Positions 42,097 to 52,623 of a DNA stretch of 64,000 nt are shown here, piece by piece; within the stretch, counting starts at the first letter, position 1; the number at the start of each line of letters is the position of its first letter. Source of the DNA: Aulostomus chinensis. Lineage: Eukaryota; Chordata; Actinopteri; Syngnathiformes; Aulostomidae. The stretch is taken from assembly GCA_037954235.1 (NCBI GenBank), contig JBBMOA010000003.1, forward strand, positions 7,969,953 through 8,033,952, written 5' to 3'. Position numbers and translations under genes: made by a program. The notes below the pieces were generated by a model. That model had not been told where the DNA came from, searched no databases, and saw nothing but the letters and a program-made list of their open reading frames with translations.

Positions 42097-43756
42097 CAGG
42101 AAAAACTGGAATCTCATGTAATTTTAGTTTTCATAATATTGGGTTCACAATCATTTAATTAGATGAAAGAAAAAACTCATTATGGGAACATTACAAGTAA
42201 AAGCCATGGAAATAAAATATTTTGTGATAAAGAGTAACTAGTATTAATTTGGCAATTGGGAGAGCTATTTCCCCTTAAAGACTAGATGACTTGAAAGTGT
42301 GCCTTTGGCAAAAAAAAAATGTATGAAAAGCAAAAATGAATTCATGTCAGCAAACTGCACTAGGGTATAAGAATTATACAGTAATCATGAGCTAAATTCC
42401 ACTGAACAATTGAAACTGTGATAACACTGAATTCTTATTTTATAGATGGCAATTACTGCAATCAGTGACTTGGTTAATTTCGATTTCTGTTTACTGTTTG
42501 GCCTTTGGAAAGACTTAGTTTTGTCTGTTTATCAAGTTTGTAAATGTATTGTCTTTAGGTGTTTGGACTGACTGTAGGTCAGACCAAATTATTTTGGCAA
42601 TATGATAAAGGGCTCTGAAAATTCTGGTCACAGGGGACAGTGTCTGATTAACTCTTTAGACAAGGTTTGACTTTGGCAGAGTCATTTGGGTTCCGATTCG
42701 TCCCTCCCACCAATCACACAGGTGTTCCTGATTTGAAGCTTATCTGAACAGACTTGCCCAAATTATCCTGTAGTGTGAGTGGTTTACAAATATCTTTATG
42801 TTCTAGATGCAGTCTCCCCAACTATAAATGGTAAACATGAAATTGTTTTTCAGTATTTAAGACTGTAATTCCTGTTGTGTGAAATATTGAGCTAAAATCC
42901 ATAATCGCCAATGACACAGAGCTGACTGCAATGTTACCAATCAGATCTTGCAAACTTAATTTCCATTTTACCAAAGGGAGGGGGTAATCTGTCATGTTAT
43001 CCGGTAGACTATCTCTGTCCTCCATCAGCCATAAATATATCTTGTATACACATTCTTCACACTAAAAACTCAGTGCTTTTACAACTATGTCACCTAATTG
43101 TCCAAACTGTGTGAAAAACATTTTAACTTAAGAAAAGCATAGAGATTAGGTTCACTTTTTTGCTGGTCTTACAGACTGGACCATTTAATTGTTCCATTTA
43201 GTGATACTTTCCCTTGACTTTTTCCTGCCTACAAAACAATTCCTATGACTGCCAGGCTCTGCAGCCTGTCCCCTTAGTGTATATTGCACTCACCAGCATA
43301 GCAAAACTGGCATTGAATAGCCATATCAGTCAAAGGGTCACTGACATTATTGCTGGGTGGGATTGCTGCATGTATAGGTTTTGGGAAATTACACAGATGT
43401 GGCGATGTTCTGAAAGAGACCCTTTCTGCATTGCGGATTATGCTGGTATGTGCTGCCCCTGGCTCAGGGTTGCCCAACAACCACCTGTACTTATGTTTCC
43501 CACATGGTGGCAAGCTTCCCTTGGTTATAGCATTGACACCTGCTATCAGGGAGGAAAGGCTGGGACTTTGTTTTTGTTTATAATTGTCTGTCTCTGTATG
43601 AGACTCTTCTGAGCTCCTCATTTATTGTTAGGACCAGTGGGGATGGGGATCAAAACCAGGTTCTATTGAGGATCAAGTTCCCCTTTTTTTCAAAACCCAG
43701 CAGTTAAAAAAATAGTAACACAATGCTAAAATCTGTGATGAACACACACGCGCATA
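42097..43756. other. Noncoding DNA, no gene seen
   Basis: Mostly AT-rich. The block 43210-43620 has overlapping frames on both strands (up to 132 codons) and balanced base composition. I could not match it to a protein family, so it may be an unrecognised element fragment. Confidence 0.4.
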
Positions 43757-43838
43757 TTATATATCTATATCTATCTATCTATATATATCTATATATCTAT
43801 ATCTATCTATATCGATCTATCTATATATATATGTACAT
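43757..43838. repeat. (TATC)n / TA microsatellite
   Basis: TATC and TATA units at the left border of the LINE fragment. Confidence 0.95.
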
Positions 43839-43854
43839 ACACAGTATATTGAAT

Positions 43855-44470
43855 GACATAGATGGACTGGAGCAGACAATTTGGATTTGTTGGAATGCTT
43901 CTATGCAAGTAACCCCAGTGAGAGAGGACACATACCAGTTCTGTGGGGCAAACAAAAGTCACATCCTCTACATGGATGACAACAAGCTGTATGCCAGGAA
44001 TGAGAGAGAAATCCACTCACTGATCCACATCACCAGGATCTCCAGCAACTGACATGTCAATCACTATAATGAAAATGTCATTCAGACTAGATAAGTGTGG
44101 TTGGATGGGATCAAAGAGAGGGAAAATGATCAGGACATATGGGGCCAAATTACCAGATGGCAGCATTGCAGATTTTCAGGACAGCTACAAGTACCTTGGG
44201 ATCCCACGGGGAAACTATGAGGAGGCTGCATGGAACTCTTCCACAATCAAATACCTACACAAAGTAAGGAAGGTCCTGAGTAGTCAGCTCAAAGGGAGGA
44301 ACAAAGACCAAACCATCAACATGTATGCCCTGCCAGTGATCAGATACCCTGCTCGTTTAATAAGCTGGAAGAGAAAGAAGCCACTGATATCAAGACATAG
44401 ATGCTTCTCACAGTGTATGGAGGGTTACATCCCAAGTCCAGCACCCTGATACTGTACAGTAAGCAGAGCG
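43855..44470 (+). pseudogene. LINE RT downstream half (motif C onward)
   Basis: Translated pieces include SHILYMDDNKLYARNEREIH (motif C with both catalytic Asp at about 43969-43981), SFRLDKCGWMGSKRGKMIRT, GSIADFQDSYKYLGIP and INMYALPVIRYPARLISWK. They end at a HPKSSTLILYSK segment near 44464. These belong to the palm end, thumb and following region of a LINE ORF2. A stop and a frameshift lie between the first two pieces. Confidence 0.8.
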
Positions 44471-44471
44471 A

Positions 44472-44527
44472 CATACATATACACACACACACACATATAT
44501 ATGTGTGTGTGTGTGTGTGTATATGTA

Positions 44528-44567
<40 letters not shown>

Positions 44568-44573
44568 CATACA
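44472..44573. repeat. CA/TG/TA microsatellite at the LINE junction
   Basis: CA, TG and TA repeats separate the two LINE halves. Confidence 0.95.
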
Positions 44574-44589
44574 AACTTTTTTTTTTTAA

Positions 44590-45255
44590 ATCACACAGCA
44601 CCGATGCCACTGGCTTGCAGACCTGACAGTTGACCACAGAAACTACCCACAACAAGAAACCGTCTCGATGGTAGACATCCAAGACAGATTGTCAAAGATG
44701 AAGAGCTGGACAGCACTTGGCCTGATTTGATCCACACATATTTGCTGAAGAAGCTAACTGCACACCATGAAGATATAGAGGAACCAACTGCTAAGGGATG
44801 GGATGCACCCAGACTGGCTAACGCAGGGTAGGACAGTCCCGATCATGAAGGAACCCCAGAAGGGAACCATCCCGTCCATCTACTGACCAATAACCTGCCG
44901 CTCCATAACATTGAAGCCCCTTTCAGGTATCATAGTGGGTAAGGTAAGTAAGCATTTGGATCAATACATGAATGAGGCTCAGAAAAGAATTGGTACTAAC
45001 ATCCAAGGTCCCAAGCACCAGCTACTGGTTGACAGAACAGTCACTCGAGACTGTAAGAGCAGAGAGACCAACCAGTGCACCGCCTGGATTGATGACAAGA
45101 AAGCCTATGACTCAATGGCACACACATGGATACTAGAATGACTGGAACTTTACAACATCCACAGTAAACTGAAAGCCTTTGTTAGAAACTCGGTGGGGAT
45201 GTGGGAGACTACCCTAGAGGCCAACCCCAAGCCAAAAGCCCAAGTTAGCATGAAG
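44590..45255 (+). pseudogene. LINE RT upstream half (fingers to motif A)
   Basis: Pieces read MVDIQDRLSKMKSWTA (about 44670-44716), HPDWLTQGRTVPIMK-like, LSGIIVGKVSKHLDQYMNEA, GPKHQLLVDRTVTRDCKSRE, then TAWIDDKKAYDSMAHTWILE (motif A, about 45080-45140) and GMWETTLEANPKPKAQVSMK. These are the N-terminal RT regions of what looks like the same LINE family as 43855-44470, but they lie downstream of the motif C half on the same strand. Confidence 0.78.
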
Positions 45256-47507
45256 TCAGGTCATCTTATGATAGAGATCGATAGATAATGTGACAACATC
45301 CAAAAAAACAATTGCTGCAGTTTTTTGGGTTGGTTGGATATTAGCACAGTTTTTGCTGAATTTTTTCCACTGTGGTTGCCCTGATGACAAATACTCATTT
45401 TGTCTGGTATCCCCAATGTCAAGCTGCTTTTACTGCCATACATTCTGCTCCTGTTTTTGAAAAACCCATTAAAATAAAGGTTTGTGTAACTGACTCTGGA
45501 GACGGGGCTGTCCTCCTGTATGAAAGAGAAGGGGGGAGATGACCATCCTGGCTGCTTCTTTTCAAATAAGTTTCACCAGTTGTTCGTTCAGTTGAGAAAG
45601 AATTTTAGGCACTTGTGTGCAAAAGGGACCATCCTTGCCAATTAAAATTTAAGTTGATCATAACCCCTAAATGTTCATTTCAGGTATGCAGAATGTTAAA
45701 CATAGACCTATGTGTTGGTTACTTACTGTTACTTCAGCCTTGTCCTCTTTATGTGAATAATAAAATTGCTGACTTACTTTAGCGAAGGAAAAACCTCTCA
45801 GAAGTTGTTTGCCAACACCCCCCATCATCACACTATCATTAGATCTCATTATCAGAGTGTTGATAGATGTAGTTCTCTATGAGATCTGATATTATGTAAC
45901 AGTCATGTCATGACTTAAACTATGTCATGACTTTATCTTTTCCCTCTACCTATGCAAACATCAATGACCAAAACATTATGAAGAGAAATGAAATGTAACC
46001 TGACCTCATAACCAACTCAAGTGCAGGTCTGAGAGCACCTCTCAACACAGCAATATAAGAAGGCTGCAGACTAATGGCATGTTTAAGGAAAGTGCACACT
46101 GGCAGTATTTCAGTGGTCAGTCTTGTTATTAAGTCAACGTGCATCCATAGTTTGGTCGAAAACACAGAGCCCCTTTATGGAATTATCCTAATTAGTGTGA
46201 CCATTAGCCTTAATGGGAAGTAATGGCCAGTTAGATGTTATTTGGTAAAACAACATGCCAGAGGCTGGAGGTGTTTTATTACAGCTCTATATTAAGCTCT
46301 TTTCTGGAAGGTAAAGAATGTTTCCAAATCGTAGACAAAATTGGCCACCTAATTCAGTTTCCACATTGGGTAGAGCAGGACCACCCACCATGAAACTAGC
46401 ATGCAGTCGGATGCTGTCTCTTTGCTAATACTGGTCTGTATTCATGATTTAATTCATACTGTAACCTACTTCGCTGGTCTATTTAAAATGATGGCTCTTT
46501 CACAATTTTTACAAAACAAATCATTGTTTTTCACAGTAATGCATGATTGGATGCATTTTTCACCATGCAGCTTCCAATTTTACCTGTGATTATTGGATGC
46601 GATAATTTTATTATATGAGAAAACTGGGTTCTGCTTAAAACAATACAGCACCAACAGCAAAAGCCAGGGCTAGATTATTTATTAGTATTTGTCATGACAC
46701 CACACAGTTCTCTGTAAACAGCAGCAAAATTTTATCTTGACATAGTTGCTTCTTCTGTATGAATTCAAATTTTACAGCTTATTATTTTGGCAGCAGCTTC
46801 TGCCAGTGGCCTGGGAATAACCCCTGATAGCTTCAGGCAGCCATTTTTTTAAAACACTGGTTCATTGAATCTGCTGTAATTGCTGTCTGTAATGTGCTCC
46901 CTGTGGGATGTTTCACTGTCTAGAGTCACATCTGAAATATTTTGCCTGTGTGCAGGGCTGCTAAAATCACACATGGACAACTAGTGAAACTTAACAGTTT
47001 TCCCTTGATGAAATGTTGGCACTCTTAATTACTTCCAGATCAGTAATCACAATGCCCAAGGGAATTCCACACACTACAGCTCCTCTAAACAGAGAATGAG
47101 TATAATTGCTTTAAGGGGTGAATGATAATCAACTATTTAGCAGCAAAATTTTGGTGTACTCCAATATGTGGAGAAAGAGTCACCCAATATGCAGTTACTG
47201 ATTTGTAATTTGAACAGTTTCTTAATGTATTGTGTGCAGTAAGATGCTGTATGGTGTCTATGCTGTATAGTGGTGTGAACAGCAAAGGATTGTGGGAAAC
47301 AATTCCATCAATACTGTAAGCTCCCTGACCAATGACAAGGAAGATTTCCAGACCTTTTCTTTTTCAAGAGGCTCACAGAAAAAAAATGGGAGAGGCTAAT
47401 CATGGAATGTTTACTTGTGAATATATTCAGTAAAACTGAACTCAGCTCAGGGTGTGTAGGGAGTCATTAGGGCTCAGTCCAGTGGACCATTATCAGCTCT
47501 GATACTC
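45256..47507. other. Noncoding DNA, no gene seen
   Basis: No gene or element recognised. The segment 46100-47400 looks unique. Confidence 0.45.
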
Positions 47508-47764
47508 TGGACGGTGAGAAGAAGCCGGAGTACCTGGAGAGAACCCAAAGACATGCAATTGGGGACTAGGCTAATTGGATATTCTAAATTGACCGTAGGT
47601 ATGAATGTGAGTGTGAATGGTTGTCTGTCTCTATGTGTTGGCCCTGCGATGGACTGGCGTCCTGTCCAGGGTGTACCCTACCTCTCGCCTGTAGCCGCTG
47701 GGATAGGCTCCAGCCCCCCGTAACCCTTAACAGGAATAAGAAGAAGACAATGGACGGATGGAGG
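47508..47764 (+). mobile_element. SINE with strand-switch at its 5' end
   Basis: The first 40 bp (GGACGGTGAGAAGAAGCCGG, AGTACCTGGAGAGAACCC) are in antisense SINE orientation. From AAAGACATGCAATTGG (47546) onward the sequence is sense SINE to the end (GACAATGGACGGATGG). The two parts overlap the same region of the consensus in opposite directions. Confidence 0.8.
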
Positions 47765-48040
47765 TTCCAAGTGTTACAGGTCTCTTTGAAGATTGTCGAG
47801 AAGAACTGGGATCCTTGGTCGGAGAGGATGCAATGTGGAACCCCCCAATGGGTAGGGATTTCCCTGGTGAGTAGCTTAGTCACCATCTCCCACCTGACAT
47901 TCAGCAGAGTCAGTAACTCAACAAAGTCAGTGTGATAATCAGCTCTCTCTTTATTTTTTCTGTATCTCCAGGTCTTCCTGTTGTTAGCCTTCCCATATCT
48001 GTTTATTTGGAAGGCAGCAGGACAAAACAATTCCCCCATC
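47765..48040 (-). pseudogene. LTR-element integrase fragment
   Basis: The minus-strand frame reads DFVELLTLLNVRWEMVTKLL then WGVPHCILSDQGSQFFSTIF, with KETCNTWNL following. WGxPxxxxSDQGxQF is the integrase core around the second catalytic Asp, as in Ty3/gypsy-like or retrovirus-like elements. Only this short piece survives, cut at 47765 by the SINE. I cannot tell which LTR family it came from. Confidence 0.7.
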
Positions 48041-48235
48041 CAGTGTCTCCAGTCAGCTAAGAGAAATTATGATGTGAGAAACAAAGGGCTAATAGCTGGC
48101 TTTGGTAGAGAAGTAACTTAAAGATAAGAGACTATCTACTCTCTCTCTGTCTCTCTCTGAGCAAATCTGACAATGCCAAATTATGATAGCTACACAAGTG
48201 GATCAGAGCATCTCCTAAATTGCAGATCAAATCAA

Positions 48236-48480
48236 GTCAAGTCAATCTTATTTGTACAGTGCCAAATCCCAACAAAAGTCATCTCAAGACATTTCACAAG
48301 AAGATGAGCCCCAGTGCCCCTCTCCTTCAGTCAATTTACCTGGAGAAGAACTCAAGTTAGCAACAGGAATGAGTACCTGAGGACAGAGAGGGTGAGAGGA
48401 GCCCAGTGTATCATTGGAGATCCCCCAGCAGTCTATGCCTATACCAGCATATGTAAGGGCTAGCCTAAACCAACCCTAAT
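48236..48480. repeat. Fish-type interspersed repeat fragment
   Basis: The phrases CTTATTTGTACAGTGCCAAA, AAAAGTCATCTCAAGACATT and TCACAAGAAGATGAGCCCC resemble a very common fish dispersed repeat beginning TTTATATAGCGCCAAATC. It is followed by an AATAAT tract. I cannot name the class. Confidence 0.5.
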
Positions 48481-48724
48481 AACAACAACAATAATAATAA
48501 CTCTTTATTTCAGAGCCAGGTGGATCCATATCACTGCACAAAAGACAATAGAGAACAAGTAAATAAATTAAAAAAAGAAACACCAATAACAGCAAAGCAC
48601 AATGTTAAATGTCTAACATAAAGGCATGTTCGCCAATGGCACCACAGTCTGGAAGAGAATCTAATTGTATGATGTATAAAGTTAGCCAAGACAGCAATTA
48701 AATTAGTTTGTGACTCAAATGGCC

Positions 48725-48790
48725 TACACCGGTGGTCCCCAAACTACGGCCTGCGGGCTGTATACGGCCTGCCTCCCTGAACAATACCAG
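48725..48790. mobile_element. Possible hAT terminal fragment
   Basis: CGGTGGTCCCCAAACTACGG followed by CCTGCGGGCTGTA resembles the CAGTGGTCCCCAAACT terminus of fish hAT elements. No matching right end or duplication was found. Confidence 0.45.
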
Positions 48791-49112
48791 AGACACATTT
48801 TGATTTTTTTTTTATATGTGTATTTGTATTTGATAAAAAAATTTGGCTTTTGCAATAAAATATTCCTTAGCTATTAACTATTTTCATTATTAACTGTGTG
48901 TTCACACCAAACGTGAATTCGCACTTTCGCGTGAACAGTTTCCATACGAAGTCTATGCAGACACACAAATGACGCGAATTTTTGCGTCATGAAATTTTGT
49001 GTCATTTGCACAAGTTGAAAATATTCAACTTTGGCGAAAAATTTGCGTTAAGCTCGGTCACGAAAGCCAGTCAGCGTTGATATCCCGACATCATTGCTGA
49101 CTGTGTCACAAG

Positions 49113-49175
49113 ATGGAGAACAAGTTGATTGTGGCTGTGTGTGGGAACCCGGTGCTATATGACACGACATGTCAA
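49113..49175 (+). pseudogene. Harbinger MADF/Myb-like protein, first exon stub
   Basis: This stub starts MENKLIVAVCGNPVLYDTTC, the usual opening of fish Harbinger-associated MADF DNA-binding proteins, and becomes unrelated sequence after about 20 residues at the internal deletion. Confidence 0.7.
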
Positions 49176-49177
49176 AA

Positions 49178-49429
49178 TTACAAGAACTTGTTGAATAAGT
49201 TGGTGTCCATTCGTGAAATTCTGTCACTGATCCTAGCGAGCAGGTCACCAAACTGGCCAGTCGTCATCCGAAAATACCGCTGGAAGCGGCAGTTGTCCAG
49301 ACGCAGCCCCTCAAAGAGCTCGGTGAATTTCACTGAGCTGTGCTCTCCTCTAGATGGTGTTGTGAACACAAATACGACGGCGTTTAGTTTTCCAACGTAT
49401 TTTGGCCTTCCACAGCAGGTACAACGCAA
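49178..49429 (-). pseudogene. Harbinger (HARBI1-like) transposase N-terminal stub
   Basis: ELFEGLRLDNCRFQRYFRMT then DLLARISDRISRMDTN matches the N-terminal region of PIF/Harbinger transposases. No catalytic DDE motif remains. The frame runs out at the deletion junction shared with the MADF stub. Confidence 0.75.
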
Positions 49430-49588
49430 CAGTTACGAAAGAAACGTTGGGCCAGAAATAGTCTCTACTCGGGCAAATGAGCGAATTCACGTATATGACA
49501 CAAATGGACACTAAAATGATCCGGCGGCCAAATTTGCGTGAATAATGCAACGCAAAATTCACATTTACGTTTGGTGTGAACACACAGT

Positions 49589-50039
49589 CAGTCAGTAACT
49601 ATTTCATACAAGCATAGAACGTGACATTCTATTCCACCCTTCTGCAGTCTGTGCCCCTATCTGCAAACCCCAGAAAAAAAATCCTAGACTCGAACCCAGA
49701 GAGGAAATATATAATAACACTACCCAATAACCCTGACTTTTGAAGAACCCAGTGAAGGTTATTTGGTTGTGTGGCTTTCTGGAAAACAACACATTGTTAC
49801 GTTTAGGCACCCTTGCATCGGACCTCCACAAGTTCAACCCCTTGTATTAGGGTCACCCCCCACTGGACTGGTTATTGCACACACACTCATCATATAACAT
49901 ATCTGAAGGAGAGGCACGAGAAGCGCCCGCAACACTTTTGAACAACCCCAGGGTACACATTACTTGCTCCTCTGTCAACCCCCTTAGTGCCTGCTATCAC
50001 TCCAATCCGGCCCCTTCACTACTCTCCCCCCAACGTTAT
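49589..50039. other. Noncoding DNA between Harbinger and gypsy remnant
   Basis: No gene is recognised. It may contain part of the 5' region of the adjoining gypsy fragment, but neither an LTR nor a primer-binding site could be identified. Confidence 0.4.
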
Positions 50040-51010
50040 CTTCTAGGAGAGTGAGTGATGAACCCATGGAGGTGGCCCGGTTGCGCCTTCAGTCTGAAGA
50101 GCGGGAGCAACGGATGAGGGGTCATCGCTGTCTCTACTGCAGGAAGGAGGGCCACTTCATCAGCACCTGCCCTGTATGGCCAAAAGACTAGGCTCACTAG
50201 CTAAGGGGGTTGGCCAACTGTACAACCTTTTCATCCCTGAGAAGGAGGCTGTGCACAATTATATGACTGAGTCCCTCACCTCAGGCATCTTAAGACCATC
50301 ATCTTCGGCAGTAAGTGCGGGCTTCTTCTTTGTAGCAAAGGAGGATGGCAGCCTGAGGCCTTGTATTGATTACCGTCAGCTCAACATTATCACTGTTAAG
50401 AATAGGTATTCCCTCCCCCTCCTGAGTTCCAGGACTCATGCCACAATGTTCACAAGGCAAGACCTCCACAATACTTACCACCTGCTTCGCACTCAGGAAG
50501 GAGATGAGTGGAAGATGGCTTTCAATACCCAACTTGTCCACTTTAGTAACTGGTCACACCCTTTGGCCTCATGAATGCCCCAGCCGTTCTCCATGCATTA
50601 GTCAATGACGTCCTCAAGGACATGCTAAACTTGTTTGTGGTAGTCTACTTGGATGACATCCTGGTGTTCTCCAGGACTGAGGAAGAGCACCACCAACACA
50701 TCTGGCTGGTCCTCCAGAAGCTTCTGGAGAACCAATTGTTCACCAAGGTGGAAAAATGTGTGTTTCACTCTACCTCTGTGGAGTTTCTGGGCCATGTCGT
50801 GGAGAGGGGGCATGTTCAGGCCAACTCCAAGAAGATCAGGGCAGTGGAGGAATGGCCAACCCCCCACTGACGCTTCCAGAGGTTCTCCAATTTCTATCAG
50901 TGGTTTGTTCAGGGGTTCAGTCATGTCGCTTCTCCCCTCACTGCACTCATCCCAACCCTCCATCCCTTCGCCTGGACTCCAGAGGCTGAGTCTGTGTTTA
51001 TGGCTTTGAA
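50040..51010 (+). mobile_element. Ty3/gypsy retrotransposon fragment (gag end fused to RT)
   Basis: The left part encodes DEPMEVARLRLQSEEREQ, then the CCHC zinc knuckle CLYCRKEGHFISTCP and a stop at about 50190. Within 20 bp the sequence becomes the RT lead-in LYNLFIPEKEAVHNYMTESL. Protease and the start of RT are thus deleted. RT continues with GSLRPCIDYRQLNIITVKNR and, after a frameshift near 50540, NAPAVLHALVNDVL, YLDDILVFSR (catalytic Asp pair intact), EKCVFHSTSVEFLGHVVERG. It ends near SVFMALK at 51010, where RNase H should begin. It looks like the sushi/chromovirus-type gypsy group of fish. Confidence 0.88.
50176..50870 (+). pseudogene. gypsy reverse transcriptase, frameshifted
   Basis: The first frame (50176-50574) has fingers and motif A surroundings (SAGFFFVAKEDGSLRPCIDY). 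The second (50571-50870) has NAPAV and YLDDIL. Motif A itself reads FTRQDLHNTYHLL, with the key Asp kept. The frame breaks at about 50540 and the sequence stops short of RNase H, so the product would be inactive. Confidence 0.88.
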
Positions 51011-51059
51011 GCCAGTGACTCTGGCCTCAAGGCATTTTCATTTCTTTTAATATGGCTAA

Positions 51060-51499
51060 GTGCACATTTAAATCAGCATTAGTGTATTTTTATTTTATAT
51101 TCAAACAAGGGGTCATGCCTGCTTTTGCCTGACTCAGCCCATTTTTTTAAAGTATTTTTAGCCTCTGCATGAAGCTCTTCTACATGGTCCTTCCATCCTA
51201 GCTTAACATTTGCACACTTGTCCTGTTTATATAGAGGCCTGCTTGAGATACTGAGAGACTCTACAATAACTTCATACATAGAATTAAGTTCCTTACAGTG
51301 TTTTTCATTCTTACAGTTCATATCCCAACACAATAAAGCATCTTTTGAGACCTTATTACCCAGCAAAGCATTGATGTAATTGACATATTTATCAAGCTCT
51401 TCCTTCGATAATTTTGTCCTATTTTCCTTCCTTATCCACAGGCAACAATGCTGGTCACCCCTCTTCCATACATCGGAGATGTGGCTATAAGAAATGTCA
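51060..51499 (-). pseudogene. Minus-strand LINE, ORF2 linker segment
   Basis: Reading on the minus strand, KENRTKLSKEELDKYVNYIN then LLGNKVSKDALLCWDMNCKN and HVEELHAEAKNTLKKWAESG resemble the segment between endonuclease and RT in a fish LINE ORF2. It continues the LINE that is interrupted at 57326 by the gypsy element, and is cut off near 51060. Confidence 0.7.
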
Positions 51500-52003
51500 A
51501 AATAAAAAAAATCACTCTTTTAAAGACACACAATAGCTATTAAAGGTCACTCTATAAATGAAAACCACTCCAGCTACAGAGAAAGCAACCCAAAATAAAG
51601 CATGAACCACAAAAAAAACCCACTCCTAAATAAATGGAGGCACTAAGCTATGAAAAGGTAAGGAAACAACAGATCACTCCTCATGGAGGAAACAAAAGGC
51701 TATGACAACGTTAACTAAAGACTGGACAAAGGTTGAAAAACAAAACATTGATCAAGGCTATGGCAAGGGCTCTGGTGAACCCATGGAGATGTAACACTGG
51801 CACAAGACAAAGGGAGATGCAGACAAAATATAGATACAAGGTAATGGGGAAAGGGTGGAAACACTTTGCAATCAGACCAAGACACATGAGGAAGGGCAAG
51901 TGACCTGAAACGAGAAGAGAGTTACTTTTCAAAGTAAAACAGGAAATGACAAGACAACACTTGGAAACAGGACAAAAACCCAACTTGGCTTCATCCCGGT
52001 GTG
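51500..52003 (-). repeat. gypsy 3' LTR
   Basis: On the minus strand it starts TGTCACACCGGGATGAAGCC and ends near TTTTGACA. About 200 bp at its start match the 5' LTR. A purine tract (AGAGAGAGGGTAC) lies immediately upstream. Confidence 0.75.
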
Positions 52004-52018
52004 ACAGTACCCTCTCTC
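52004..52018 (-). other. Polypurine tract
   Basis: On the minus strand, CTAGAGAGAGGGTAC directly precedes TGTCACACC. GGGTACTGTCAC-type junctions are typical of fish gypsy 3' ends. It primes plus-strand DNA synthesis in working elements. Confidence 0.7.
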
Positions 52019-52221
52019 TAGGGCCAACACCTGATGGCCCAGGCATTTCAGTGTGGTCTCTGAAAAAGTCTTGAATGATGGTTTTGTCACCTATAAAACT
52101 CAAGAGACCCACTGCCTTTGCTCTGGCCCGTATCCCTCCAATCTACTAAGAACTGTTTCCCCAGCCTCTTGTGTATGGCTAACATCTTCTTAATTTTATA
52201 AAGTAAGCCCCCATTGGCTGC

Positions 52222-52563
52222 TTACAGTGGCGGTTTGGTAGCTGGGACCATGGGGCTACATTTAGCAGGCTTGACTTGGCTGACGAGGAATGTGGGGTGG
52301 ACACGGAGGGACCTGGGCAGGCAGAGGCAGACGGCAGCTGGGCCGATGACTTTGAAGATGGGGAAGGGACCCATGAACCATGGTGCAAACTGTTTGGAAG
52401 GGACCTTGAGGTGAAGGTTTTTGGCTGCTAGCCACATTCTGTCCAGGCCGATACTCAGGTGCAGGGCAGCATTTTCAGTCTGCTGCCCTTTTGACTCTGT
52501 CACCCTGACGGAAGGGCGTGCTCCACGTTGCTGGGTTCTGGGACATGAGGCATTGGAAGCCAC
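52222..52563 (-). pseudogene. gypsy integrase C-terminal region
   Basis: The minus frame contains DRMWLAAKNLHLKVPSKQFA, then PWFMGPFPIFKVIGPAAVCL and LRVHPTFLVSQVKP. These are the GPY/F-type module and following segment at the end of gypsy integrases (expected GPF..I..V, HPTFHVS). A chromodomain was not found. The frame is open for 113 codons. Confidence 0.85.
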
Positions 52564-52623
52564 TTTCCAGCTGTTGGTTGAGGCGCTCAGTCTGGCCGTT
52601 GGCCTCCGGGTGATATCAGGACA

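Larger units (their letters stand above)
48893..49588. mobile_element. Internally deleted PIF/Harbinger transposon
   Basis: The ends ACTGTGTGTTCACACCAAAC (48893) and GTTTGGTGTGAACACACAGT (to 49588) are a perfect 20-bp inverted repeat. Inside, the plus strand carries the start of the element's MADF/Myb-like protein (MENKLIVAVCGNPVLYDTT, 49113 on). The minus strand carries the N-terminal part of the transposase (FEGLRLDNCRFQRYFRM then FGDLLARISDRISRMDTN, 49330-49200). The two meet tail to tail near 49170-49200, where the DDE core and the rest of the MADF protein have been removed. The superfamily normally has two such genes. Confidence 0.85.
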
